A stretch of 64,000 nt of DNA, taken from positions 91,541 to 155,540 of the forward strand of contig JAJEKB010000458.1 of the NCBI GenBank assembly GCA_022393335.1. The letters run 5' to 3'. Origin of the DNA: Macrotrachela quadricornifera. Taxonomy: Eukaryota > Rotifera > Eurotatoria > Philodinida > Philodinidae. The position numbers and the translations under genes are program-made. How positions within the stretch are numbered: the stretch's first letter is position 1; every line of letters starts with the position of its first letter. Shown here piece by piece: positions 42,544-55,343 of this stretch. The notes beneath the pieces were generated by a model. It worked only from the letters and a program-made list of their open reading frames with translations, had not been told where the DNA came from and ran no database searches.

Positions 42544-43869
42544 ACAAAGAAAAAAAAATAACAATAGACAAATGATATAACTTTCAAAATCGAATGTTTT
42601 ATTATCATTTTTTTTTCTCTCATTATTTTTCTCCATAACCGGTGTTCGTATTTCTATTCTTCTTTTTCTTCTACTCGTTTTTTTCTTTTTCTTTCTCTTT
42701 AAATTTTGATGTCGTCATTTGTGCGCATTTATATTGCTTTTTTCGTCTATATTCTTTTGTCTCTTGATTTCTCTAATGTTTCAACAAATCGAAAACAAAA
42801 AAAAAGGAGGAAAATTAACGTAACAAAAACAAAAAAATCATCGATTATCAATTCTTTATGTTGCATGTAAATCTTTGCAACTATAACAAAAGAATTATAA
42901 TCATTGAGCGTTTCAATCTTCTTCTTCTTTTTTTTTTTTGTATGTCTTATGTAATGCATATAATTGTCTTTTCTTCTTTTGTCTTCTGTACTTTTGCTAC
43001 ACACATTGATCACTCAACGTTCTAGCTTTTCTTTATTCTTTTCTGTTGTCTTGTGTTTTTTTTCTCTTTCTCAATGTCCATGACACACAAAATATTGTTT
43101 TTTTTTCTAAAAAAGAAAGATCGAACTAAAAACATAAAACAAAAAAAAAACGAAAATTTATGGATAATTTAAATCTTATTATCATGAATTAATCAATCGA
43201 TTAGTTAATTTAAAAAAAGAAAAAGCATGTTAAAATTTTACGTTTAATATGGTAAAATACAAGCATGACCATAATATAATATGTAACAAAGACAGATAAA
43301 ACATTATTTATGTATATTATACTATACGTTTTGATAGCCGTCAGATATGTCTAGTCGATTATCGACGAAAATTAAGGTCATCACGTTAACAAAACGTGAA
43401 CTCAACATGTTTCTTTTAAATACATTTTTATAATTAATAGAAAATACATTCAAATCTTTTTTCATTTAATAATTATACAAGATTCTATATGATATTTTTG
43501 TTAAAATTTGATTAGTTATAATGTCTTGAATATCAATTTGTCTTCTTATCATTTTTATATCAAGTACATGGTATTTAACCTTAACGTAATACAGGAATGA
43601 CTTAGATGAATGTTTTTCTATTAAAACATAATATGACGAATATCAAAATTTGTCCGTCATAAAATAAAATGATTGATTCACTATACTTGTTTTCGTCTGT
43701 TCGAATCATATTATAGAAGTTCGTTATAACACATGATATGATGATTTATTGTTTCTTTTATTAGCGAATTTTCTAAGACTATTAAAAGAATAGAATAGAA
43801 TAGAACGTAAGAGAAAGACTAGTCTATATAATGTTTATATCGATTTAGAATTAATTCATAGCATTTCAC
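42544..43869. other. Meis 3'UTR and intergenic spacer
   Basis: T/C-rich downstream sequence (to about 43100), probably 3'UTR, then plain AT-rich DNA. No gene was recognised. A TTTAG at 43844-43848, 21 bases before the next ATG, looks like a splice acceptor for the oxidase leader. Confidence 0.4.
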
Positions 43870-44000
43870 ATGATGCGATCAGCAAATATAACTTCATCAA
43901 ATAAAGAAATTCTTATACAACGATGGCAACGTCATCTTCATGGTCGTACACATGTCAGTTTTCAAGAACTTATGACTTTACTTCGACAACGTGTATGAAC

Positions 44001-44032
<32 letters not shown>

Positions 44033-47000
44033 TAATTTTTTTTTATTAATTATTTCTAGCAATTATTAGAAACAGTTTTTTGTTTATTCGATCGTGATTC
44101 AAGTGGTTTGCTATCGGAATCTGAATGGATTGGCTCTATATATAAAGTAGCTGAGTATGTTTTTTAATGTAAAAGATTTCTTTTAAATAAAATAATATAT
44201 TTTTTATAGAACAGCAAATCGTACAAAAGATATTAAATCACTTGAACCATTTATACATAGTTTTGAACATATGTCACATGAATATGATTCACTTAATATA
44301 AATAGTTTTTGTAAATTATTTGAAGATTCATCAGTAAAATTTATTAATAATTAAAAAATAAAAAAAAAAAATTTTAAATTATTTATATTTAGTTTCGACG
44401 AGAATTTGTATTATTATTTTTGGGTGAAACAAATATTTTAACTGTTATGGAATTTATAGATGTACTTCGAGCTATTTCTAAGTTTGTTTATTTTTTTTTT
44501 TACTTTTTGTTTTTTGAATTTTTGATATTTAAAGTGTTAAATCCGATACAAAATGGCTTTCATGGTTAGCTTATCAATTTCAAACAGCAGTTAGTAAAAA
44601 TCGAAATAATACATGTGGAGAAGATAGTATGGATTTAGAAACATTTAAAGATAGTTTTCATTTTAAAGTAGTATGTATTTATAAAAAAAGAAATATTAAA
44701 ATTTATATATACATATTTTTTTTTAAGCCTGAATTAGCTGACTCTTTATTTAATTATCTTGATACGGATAGAACTGGACAATTACCATTTGAAAAATTTA
44801 TTCAAAGATTTGAATTTATTGTTGAAGCAAATGATTGTGAAAAAGTTGAATTCCTTTTTAAAATATTTGATCATGATAGTTAGTTTTAATTAAATTTAAT
44901 AATTATAAAAAAAAATAATATATAATTTCTTTTTTATTCTTACTTCCTTTAAAGATGATGGATTAATTAACTTTAGTGAAATGAAATTATTACTTCGTTG
45001 CTTTCTTGAACAATCACCATCATTAGATTTAGAAGAAACATTAGAAGAATTAACAACTAGTTTATTTAAAGAAACTGATGTTGATAGATCAGGTGATATT
45101 AGTTTAGATGAATTATCAAATGCATTTAAACGAAATGAACATTTATTAAAAGTTCTTTCATTAAGGTTAATAAAATAAAATAAATTATTTTAAATAAATA
45201 AAATGTTTGTGTTTTTTTTTCTTTCTTTCTAGTACATGTAATTGGATTCAACCAAAACCAGCAGCAATCAGTAAATGTTATAAACGTACATTAACAATTC
45301 GTAATTGGTTACGTAATAATCTTGGATTAGTATTTTTTTGGTCATTATATTTATTTATATGTCTTTGTATATGTGTTAATGTCTTACGTGTTTATATTGG
45401 TCAACAACATGCTCATTTTCTTGTTGTTATTGCTCGAATCAATGGTAAAATTAAATCTTTTGTATATTTATATATATATATATATTTGTAATTATTTTTT
45501 AGGTGGAATGCTTAATTTTAATTGTGCCTTAATACTTTCGTTAATGCTTCGGAAACATATAACATGGATGAGGTCAAAAGGTGGCAGTTGGTTTTTTCCA
45601 CTTGATCATCATATTGATATACATAAAATTATTGGAATTATTATATTAATTGAAACTATATTACATACAGCAGCACATTTGGCTTATTTAGGTTAGTTGA
45701 TTCATATATCAATATTCATTTTTAGAATATTTATTATTTTCTTTTCTTTTTTAAGGCTATATTTTTTATGTTTGTTCGTTGCCAACAGATTTGGGTTTTC
45801 CATGCTATAGTAATAGTAGTAATTTTCATAATAATTTTTACAATAGATCATTCTCTGATCCTATGATATTAACAACACGATATCAATATGATGGTACAAC
45901 AAATCAATGTGAAGAATTTGAATACCATGGATGTGGCGGTAATTGGAATAGTTTTCATACAGAATCTGCATGCATGGCTCGATGTAGTAAGATATATTTT
46001 TTTTTTGTTTTTAATATGATAAAAAAAAATGAAAATATTATTTATTTAAATATAGAAGCGTATCGTGAAACTCAACATAATTATCTTGATGCACTTTTTA
46101 CAACTAAATTAGGACTTGGTTATATAACAGGTGTTGTTGAATTTATATTAGGTGGACTTATTTATATAATGTGTTTACCATTTGTACGAAAAGGTGGTCA
46201 TTTTCAAGTAAGAAAATAAAACAAAAAAAACAACATACATCGATTTAAAAATAATTGCTTTCTTTTTCTATTTTAAAAAATTTTCTTTAGTTATTTTATT
46301 GGTGTCATATGTTAACTCTTCCATGGTTAATAATAATGCTTTTACATGGACCAAGATTTTGGAAATGGTTATTGATTCCTGGTTGTTTATATCTTATTGA
46401 AAAAATTTTACGTTATCATAAATCACGTTCAAATAAACATGGAGAAACATTTATAATGGAAGCTATTTTATTACCATCACAAGTACAAAAATTTTTTTTT
46501 TTTTTAATTCAAAATATTTTATTTATAAAAATTTATTTTTAGGTTATTCATTTAGTTATTAATAAACCAAGAAAATTCACATATAAACCTGGAGATTATA
46601 TTTATATTAATATTCCAGCTGTAGCTAATTTTGAATGGCATCCATTTAGTATTAGTAGTGCTCCTGAGCATAAAGGTAATAATGATAAAAAAGAATATTC
46701 TTTTATAACAAACATTATTTTTACATTCAGATAGTCTTTGGCTTCATCTTCGTGCTTGTGGTTATTGGACACAACGTGTTTATGATTTATTTCGAGTAAA
46801 ATTACAACAAGAACATGGTATCTCACTTGATGATAATAGTAATATTAATCTTCGTACATCAATGCGTTCACGTATGTCAAAAACATATATTGAAGAATTG
46901 CGTGGTTCAACTCAAGAAGATGAAAATTTTCAAGCTGATTTAAATAATACTGAAAAATCAATTCAATCATATCAACATGGAAAACCTAATATTAAACAAC

Positions 47001-49327
47001 ATAGTTCATTATCATTACCACAAATAAAATTTCATAATAACGTATCAACACCATATCAATCAGCCATAAATATACGTGATTATAAAAAAATGCATTTAGA
47101 AAATGAAACAAAATCCGATGAAAAAATTTTAAATGATAATAATGAAGAAATAACAAAAGGTAAAACAGTTATTAGAAATAATAATCAATTAACTGTACCA
47201 CCTATTGGGGATTATTGTATACGAATATCAAATACATCATCAATGTGTGATGAACAACAAGAAATTCCACTTAATGATTCACGTTTATCAGATGCACTTG
47301 GTTATTTACGTATGTATCAAAATCATAATCGTGTACAATATAATGCACTTGAATTTAATGATCGAGAAGATTTACAAGTAAAATAAACTTAATTTTAAAT
47401 TATATATTGTTTATCTAAGAAAAGAAAAATATTTAATTTAGGTTTTAATTGATGGTCCTTATGGTGCTCCATCTCAACATATATTTGAAGCTGAACATGC
47501 TGTTTTAATAGCTGCTGGTATTGGTATAACACCATTTGCATCTATTTTACAAAGTATTATGTGTCGTTATCGAAATCTTCGACATAAATGTCCAAATTGT
47601 GAATATATTTGGGATAGTCCACAAAATAATGAACCATTTGTGAGAAAAGTAAAAATAAATTTTTTTAATTGTATTTCGAAAATTATTGAATTGAAATTTT
47701 TTTTTTTGTTATTAAGGTGGATTTTATTTGGGTTACACGGGATCAACGTTCACTTGAATGGTTTATTAGTTTATTAGCACGAATGGAAATTGAACAATCA
47801 CATTTAAGACAAAATTCTGATAAAGGACCTTTACTTGATGTTCATTTATATGTAACAAGTGCGAAATCAGCAGCTGATTTAAAAGCACTTAATATTTATT
47901 TATCATTGGATTTAATTGGAAGAGAAAATACTACTAATTGTAATGCAGTTGATAGACTTCGTCAACGTACTAAACATGGTCGACCTGATTGGGATCAAGT
48001 AAAAAAAAATATTCATTCTTTCTTTCTCATTTATATTACATAAGAAATTTTATTTTACAGTCATGCATTTATTCTATAGAAAAACAGTCTAAACCTGATA
48101 TTTCTATTTAAGAGAGTATTATTGATATACAAAAATAGAATATACATAAAGTAAATGAAACTAATTAAAACAAAAGAAGACCTATGTTTAGAAGGATAAA
48201 TCACTAATGAATTTATTATAAAAGTAGACATAAAAAGTAAGATAAATGTCTTTTTTTTTGAATGACATAAAGACTATACAAATATTTTATTTTGACAATT
48301 ATTAACTTATTAATCATTGAGTATTTATATTAATCTAGTTGAATAGAATAAAATGTTCTTTTAACTTCTAGGAAGAAAAATCTTTTTAATATAAATTGAA
48401 TAATAGATTTGTTGAAGTTTTTTACAAACTAATTCTTGAAAAGTGAAGTTCAATATTAGTGCATAATTATATTTGTTATCAAATTTTCTCTAAGGTCATT
48501 TTTCTCTGATCTTGTGTATATGTTAATAGAAGTTTAATGAGTTTAAAGATCAACGTATTTTATCATATTATCATTAAGAAAATCCATGTTCATCTGAGAT
48601 ATTTCAATTATATCGTAAATATTGAAAAATAATTTGAGAATAGATTATTAACTGTTCTTTTGTGCACTTCAATTTAATTATATTTTTTCGAAATTTTTCG
48701 TTCAATAAATAAATGAAAATAGCTTTTGAAAAATTATAATAAATAAATTGTTAAAAAATTTTCTAATCAATTCTTTTTTGATATTCATATATAAAAATTC
48801 AAGGACAAAATATCCTATTTTATCCATTCTCATTAGAAAGATATCGTTTTTTTTAGAAAATATGACACGTGTAGAATCATTTAACTTTTCTTCTTGTCTC
48901 GTGACTCTATTTAAAGAAACATCTTTCTCACTGTTTAGGAAACCATATGCTCTTTTAATATTATATAAGTATTTATCACCATAGTTCAAAATAACCTTCA
49001 CCTTATTCACACTTTCTCATTCTTTTTTTTTCTTTAAAAGTCTAAGTATATTTATAATCTTTTACTTTTCTTACTATAATAGTGTTCTCCTTATGATTAA
49101 AAAATCTATTTACATTTGTCTTTAGGGGTATAATGACCTAAAATTTTGAATAGTAAAAATTTTTTTTTTAATTAATATATTTCTTTTTATTTTAGGTTTT
49201 TACTGATTTATCATGTCAAAGAAAAGGAAAAATATCTGTATTTTATTGTGGACCACCAGCATTATCAGCTGAATTAACAAAAAAATGTCGTCAATATGCA
49301 TTTGCTTTTAAAAAAGAATTATTTTAA
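43870..49327 (+). CDS. NOX5: NOX5-type Ca2+-regulated NADPH oxidase with an extracellular Kunitz domain
   Basis: Seventeen exons, 1100 aa: 43870-43992, 44060-44154, 44210-44333, 44393-44481, 44535-44667, 44728-44878, 44955-45165, 45233-45444, 45503-45691, 45756-45986, 46056-46207, 46291-46482, 46543-46675, 46731-47377, 47442-47648, 47717-47998, 49196-49327. An in-frame TAA lies shortly upstream of the start. Four EF-hands lie near residues 52, 200, 236 and 280; three have canonical loops and the second ends in Lys. The oxidase core follows. Helix 3 carries haem-ligand histidines (HKIIG...ILHTAAH) and helix 5 carries HMLTL...LLHG. FAD-binding motifs are KPGDYIYINIP and HPFSISSAPE. NADPH-binding motifs are DGPYGAP, AAGIGITPFASIL and YCGPPAL. 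The enzyme moves electrons from cytosolic NADPH through FAD and two haems to outside O2, making superoxide. Two oddities are a Kunitz domain in the loop between helices 3 and 4, and a roughly 190-residue polar insert in the dehydrogenase domain. Confidence 0.95.
45756..45986 (+). other. Kunitz/BPTI-domain exon within the NOX5-type gene
   Basis: This exon of 231 bases (77 codons) enters and leaves in phase 1. It encodes residues about 443-519, between membrane helices 3 and 4, which is an extracellular loop in NOX topology. All six Kunitz cysteines are present. The last part, from RYQYD through FEYHGC and GNWNSF to CMARC, has exact family spacing (C-x7-C-x12-C-x3-C). The first two cysteines are spaced C-x9-C (family usual x8). 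The segment between the second cysteine and RYQYD is 24 residues instead of about 5, so the usual protease-contact loop is enlarged. Vertebrate NOX5 has no such domain in this loop. Confidence 0.85.
47999..49195 (+). other. Long last intron of the NOX5-type gene
   Basis: This intron of 1197 bp is about twenty times the length of most introns in the gene. It joins GRPDWDQ to VFTDLSCQ, as in vertebrate NOX5, so the join is well supported. No open frame in it looks coding. It may contain an old insertion or regulatory DNA. Confidence 0.7.
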
Positions 49328-50511
49328 TTGTTCGATCATTTTATTTTATTTATTTTTTAATTGTATTTCATACTGTTCGAAAATAATTTATTAAGTTTAT
49401 GTAGATTTATCCGCATGAAAACAGTTCCTAGCTTTATTTATATTACTTTTTCTTCTTTTGTTATAAAAAAAAACAAATATAAAAATACGTTAATTAAAAA
49501 AAAAAGAGAATCAAACATCAAAAGTTTTATTTACTATCGACGCAATTTCATTATATTCATAGAGAACAATTATTATTTAAAACTTTAATTTCTTTGATAC
49601 AAATCATTTAAAAGATTTCATTATATTACACACATTGTAACCTTAATACTATTATAGAACAAAAAGAAAAAGAATAAAAATGAGGGGGAAAAAAAAGGAC
49701 AGCTAGTAAGAGAAGAAAAAAAAGAGAAAAAAAAATCTAGTTTCTGTTTAATTGGTCGATCTAACTAAAATTCTTTTCTTTATGATTCATTATTTCTTCT
49801 TATTAAATAGATGATCATTAGAAATAGCATTCATTTGTTTTTTTTTCTGACATAGAACATACCATAAGTCAAACGTACACATTAATAATCAGGTATAGAA
49901 AATAACAATTTATTAAATATATAGTCCTTGACAATTTTACTAGATCGTATTTTAGGAAATATTTATAGAAATCAATAGAATGACATTTATTGATATAACT
50001 GTTATAAATAAAACAGACTAGAAAGAAATAATTACGTCAAAAATCTCAAAAAATTTTTGCGCATTTCGATTATTAATTAAATATATCCACTTGTCATATC
50101 TCCTGTCAAATGAACCGTGAGAAATATTTCTTAAATGAAAAATATGAAAATTAACTAGTACTCAAAGGCAAATATTCATATTATGACTTCAAGAAAATTT
50201 TATATTGTACCTACCTATTAGGTCATAAACACCTGCTTCTTACATTAATTAAAATATAAGATTCGGTTTAAATTTCTTTCGAGTGATCAACTTAGTGTCA
50301 TTTATCTATATTAAAATCTGTTTATAACTGGCACTAATGAATGTGTCACATTTAGTATTTTTTTTCCGAATATAATCATAATGAGAAAAATGTCATACAC
50401 TGATATTACTTCATTATTTCTATATGTTCATCTTTATCTCATAAAGAAAAAAAGAAAGAAAATAGAAAAATTTATGATACCTAATTCTAATCTTTCTAAT
50501 ATTATTTTAGA
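49328..50511. other. NOX5-type 3'UTR and intergenic spacer
   Basis: AATAAA at 49673-49678 is a plausible poly(A) signal for the oxidase gene. The remainder holds no recognisable feature until the acceptor-like ATTATTTTAG at 50501-50510. Confidence 0.4.
50501..50510 (+). promoter_or_regulatory. Acceptor-like site abutting a start codon
   Basis: ATTATTTTAG is followed after one base by ATG-ATG-ATG. A strong 3' splice signal directly against the start codon suggests a spliced leader or a non-coding first exon, and it supports the start chosen for the following gene. Confidence 0.5.
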
Positions 50512-50973
50512 ATGATGATGTTTACATCGTATATTATCGTTTTTTCAATTATATTTGGTGTTATTTTAACTAAACCTATACAAGAAAAAATAACTAATGA
50601 AAATATATCTCAAGATATAACAATTGAACAAGCTTTTCGAGAAGCTGAAAGAATTCTTAATCGATATTTTTATTTAATTAATTCTGATACAGATCAACTT
50701 GTTTATGCTATGTTACGTATTATTATGAATAATCCAACATCATTTCCTTATATACCACATCGTGCATTAGATATAGCATTGAAAAATTTTGGAAAGAAGT
50801 TAGGTCAACATGATGTAGATATTTTAACAAAACCTATATTATTGTCTATTGAACAAAAGGCTCAAAATAAATCTAAACAATCATTATATAAATTATCGGA
50901 TGATGTCAAAGAAAAAATCGAAATTGCATTGGATAAATTTCTGGAAGAACAACAAGACACATCTCACATGTAA
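50512..50973 (+). CDS. Small secreted protein of unknown family
   Basis: Single exon, 153 aa. The first 20 residues (MMMFTSYIIVFSIIFGVIL) form a clear signal peptide followed by TKP. The mature part is about 130 residues, mostly helical-looking and charged, with no cysteines, so it is not a disulfide-rich secreted protein. Codon use matches the neighbouring genes, and a poly(A) signal AATAAA follows at 51044-51049 after a long A run, so I take it as a real gene. I do not recognise the family. It could be a secreted regulatory or storage-type peptide, or a lineage-specific orphan. Confidence 0.7.
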   Translation: MMMFTSYIIVFSIIFGVILTKPIQEKITNENISQDITIEQAFREAERILNRYFYLINSDTDQLVYAMLRIIMNNPTSFPYIPHRALDIALKNFGKKLGQHDVDILTKPILLSIEQKAQNKSKQSLYKLSDDVKEKIEIALDKFLEEQQDTSHM

Positions 50974-52310
50974 ATCACAAATATCAAAAAAAAAAAAAAA
51001 AAACAAATAATTTTTGTTTATATTTAAAAAAAAAAGAAACTTCAATAAAAATGAATTTATATATAAGAATATTTTCATATTTATTGTATTTATGTTGTTC
51101 GTCTAAGATTTGTTAAAATAAAATATTTATTCCTGTAATTAATATATATGTTAAATATTAATCATTTTATTTTTTATTGTTAACAATAAGGAGAAAAGAA
51201 TAAATTTTTTCAATGACGTCAAACGTAGGACGTTAATAGATTTATAAAAAAACATTAATAATTTGTTCATTGATTGTATGAATATATAATCAACGGAAAT
51301 GATGATAATTACTTTTTCATGACTCAAATCTATTCGAAATTACTACTATATTTAATAATCTCTATAATAAACTATATTTAATCGAAATTAGAATTTATCT
51401 TAAATTAAAAGTTGTTGTGCCATACACAAGTGTATTGAAGTATGAATAGATATGATAAAACGATGAGTAAATTATTATAAGCATGAAAGACTATTGCTTA
51501 AAATATGTATTTCAAAGGGATTTTTATTAAATGTATGTTATTAAAAAAAAACCCACATACACATGTTTTAATAAGAATTTATAAAAAAAAAACGTCCTGA
51601 AATTACAAAGAAACAAAGTCAAAATATTAATAGGTTCATCTATGAATATATTTATAGAATACGCATTTGATACAAAGACATTTTTAATCGGTAGTTTCTT
51701 TTATTCTTTAAAGATAATATTAATAATTAGTATTTTTTTTAGAAAAAAAATAATGAAAAATAAAGATGTTCTATATTGCGTAGGTTATTATATTTTTACT
51801 CATTCTTTTCAAGAATTTCTTTTAAATTTATTTCCTAATGCGTTTTTTTTTCATATGTTCGTTTAACATTACTTTAAACCAATAAAATACAAAACAATTA
51901 ATTTCATATTTTTTTCTACTTATATACACATAATCATCATAGTGTTCTCAACTTATCAAAATGTTTGACAATTATTTACTAAAATGAATTTTCTAGTAAA
52001 AAATTTTAATTAGTAGTATTATCTATCTTTTTGTCTTATATTCATAATCTTTCATTTTTATTTAATCAAGTATAGTAGATTAATCTATCATCAATTAAAT
52101 TGAGAATTTATTGAAACTATAAAATGGAATTGTTGTGCTTTTTTTATCTCTTATTTGACATTTAACAACATGTCCTGATACCATGTTAGATATATAAATG
52201 TGATTTGTTAATGAATCTATTGAATAACTGAAGTGGCGATTCCATTAATTAGATTCGACAAAATCGGTTAAAATATAGAAAAAACGAAAGAATTAGAGTG
52301 ATGTTAATAA
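50974..52310. other. Gene-free region downstream of the secreted orphan
   Basis: Starts with the 3'UTR of the orphan gene (A tract at 50983-51002, AATAAA at 51044). Nothing further was recognised. The small open frame at 51642-51866 is hydrophobic, low-complexity and unsupported by a promoter or splice sites. Confidence 0.4.
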
Positions 52311-52906
52311 CGGGTCATATTGATTCTCTTTTGACTAGCTAGAAAGTATTTCTAACGAATTAAAAGTTATACGTTCACTCTCAATATATCTGAAAAATTA
52401 TTTTTTGAATATTGAACCCACAGATTTTTTGTTAAATTAGTAAGTTTCTTTTGAAGCGTGCTAAAAAGCGTTGGAGTTGGTCGTTTTATAAAACGAGCAA
52501 TTCTCTACAAAATGCGATGTTCAACGAAGTGTTAGCTTTACCCAAATAGAAACTAAAAGCATTTTATCAAAGATTCCTTTTAACAAAAAGGAATGGTGGT
52601 CAAAAAGTCGATTCTGAAAAAACGAAAATTGAGGTGCTCTATCAAAGGATAAACAAGAACCTCAAATAGTGCATTCTGTAGGATAAATTCTAATCGATAA
52701 GCTGATATATTAATAAAGATTCAAATTTTTAGATTCAAATCACAATAGTGAAGGTTTCAAAGATTCATTCACTACTCTTAAAACAAAATCGTGGTAAAAT
52801 TTTCAGGTCAATATTCAAATAGAGTACAAAATTCTGATTCTAATGTATAACTTTTGATTCGTTAAAAGTACTTTCTAGCTAATTAAAAGTGAATCAGCAT
52901 GTTGTT
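52311..52906. mobile_element. 596 bp element with 62 bp terminal inverted repeats
   Basis: Bases 52311-52372 match the reverse complement of 52845-52906 over their full length without gaps. The inner part is almost identical and reads TTAGCTAGAAAGTA or CTAGCTAGAAAGTA, then AACGAAT and AAAAGTTATAC. The roughly 470 bases between have no open frame. This is the structure of a non-autonomous DNA transposon. It differs in sequence from the two other inverted-repeat elements in this window. Target-site duplication is unclear. Confidence 0.7.
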
Positions 52907-55343
52907 CGAAAACGTTTTTACCATCTGTTGTTAATAAGAAAAACAAAAGTTCACATGAATATGTCATGCTATAGATGGTTACTATGACCTTTGATAAGAT
53001 ACAGAAGGTTGAAAAAAAAAACAATATTTCCAGAGATGTAGGCATGATTTTGTCTAAAAATATGCATTACTTTAAAATATGATGGAATATTTAAAAAAGT
53101 TATTCTTCACAAGCAACAATAAAGTGAAATAATAAAAGCTCTATAAAAATAGAAATTAAAATAAAAGATACACAACTGATTTTTATTGTTGTGTATAAAA
53201 TGATCAAATTAATCTCTCTCTATATATATGACTAATTAAAATGTTCATATCTGAATGTGGAAAGATTAAATAAAATCGATTTTATTCAGTGAAATTCACA
53301 TAATAATATACTTGAAGTATTTTGAAATTATTCATGCATAATATCTTATTCGAAAATGTATGTATATCTGTTGTTACATGTCCTATTCCCGACCTACATA
53401 TTATTTGTATATATCTGTCTAACACTTACAATTATGTTACGAGTATGATATGAATATTCGCAAGTTTTAATAATTTAATTTGAACCTATTTAATGTGTTA
53501 GTTGGAAAATAAGGTTGTAAAAATAAAAAAAAGAACTCATTTTTACGATTTCAAATTGACCTTTTACAGAATTTCATTTTGAAATAACATATATTTATTA
53601 ATTAAACGAAACAAATAAGTAGCAAAGAAAACATTTAAAAAACTGAAATAATCAATGCTAATCTATTATTTATTCTATACGGTTATTGTGAAAAAGTTGA
53701 TCAAGTTTTTTTGTGTAAAAATTCTTGTAATAAAAATATCACTATAGAAGAAAGAAAAGCCAAAATTTTTTGTATACACAGATATTAACATTCTTTGAGT
53801 GTGACATTTTAATATAGACTTCTAAAGATTGTTTACTGGTGATAATGAAAAGAATTAGAACTGAAATTACGGGACAATGATACACTTACTAAAAGGGCAA
53901 CAACAAATTTCTGTTATAGCAGCCATTTGTACGACCCTGGAAGAAGAAGAATAAAGAAAATAATCTTACAAAATATATTAATAAGAAAACATTGTATAAG
54001 GACCTTACTTGTTAGAACGTATGTGAGTTTTACTTAGTAAAATTCATCATGATCGAGTTTTGTGAGATCATCAATCTTCTACATTGATATTTTAATATAC
54101 TTATCTAGTGAAAGTATGAGAGCAATCTGAACGTTTTACTGTTTATCTACTTATAAAAGAAAAGAATCTTTAAGAGAAATGATGAATAAAACATGTTAAT
54201 ACGTCATTAAAAGCTTGACATCGAATTTTCTTCAACCTTGAGTGTGCAATTGATGAAACACAAGCCTATAGAATCATGAAAGCATATTTTTAGCGTCACT
54301 ATAGTATAAAGTCATAAAAGCACTGAACCGGTGCATATGAATACCATTAATCATTTTAACAAGTAGATGTCATATAAATGTCATACTCAAAAAAAAGTAA
54401 TAGAGAAAAAAACCAGAGATTTTCTTCACAGTCTGTGATTATTATTAAATATATCGTAAAAAGTATACAATAACTTGCAATTTAAAATAAATGACATACA
54501 TAAAACGGATTGAATTTTATTATACAATTCATGCAACAACATATGAGATAAATCTAGTTCGTGCACAACATATTTTTATTTCTAAAAATGTGTTCACGTT
54601 TTATTTTCTTTGAGGTGAAAATTTCGTATGTAGATTGAAAAACATGAGATCTTTGCGAGACTCGTATAAGAGTAATGAATTTGTACGAAAAAGCAATATT
54701 CATACTTTGATATGAACTGTATATCAATGCTTGTTTCCTATCGGATATGACATACCGTTACAATTGTTGTTCCCGATTTTTGGAAAGCCATCCATGACTC
54801 GATGAACTTGAGCCCTAAAATTTCATATAACCAATCTTTCTACGAATAGAAATGACTGATAGCCTGCTCATCTTCGATCATAATGAACGAACACTTGATT
54901 TCTTTCTAGAGTGATTACAAAATTCAAAATAGGTACAAATTTTTTTATATGATAATCGTACTGGGTTTTAACGTATTTATCTACGTATTCACTGTATATA
55001 CAATCTGTGAATATGTAGTTGAACTTGCTGACATCTCCGCTTTTTTCCACTTTTACTCTGGTTTGTTATTATACATGTACGTATAGATATAAGAAATTCA
55101 TTGTAAGTATTTTTGGAATGTAAGTGTCTATTGTTATTTTTTTTCATGTCTTTTTACTTCTTTGTAAACTAACGTGAAATTAGAATCACGCTTATCATAT
55201 ACTGAACCATTCCAAAATATATGGGATTGAAGCAAGAGAAAACATAAAACATGATAAACAAATCATATTTCATTTGTATAACCACAAGAAATACTCACTC
55301 TATTTCTTTAAAAATATCTTTCTATGAGAAAAAACAAAGTGTT
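52907..55343. other. Gene-free region
   Basis: No coding region or RNA gene was recognised. A short minus-strand open frame at 54868-55050 lacks flanking exons and coding-like composition. Confidence 0.4.
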
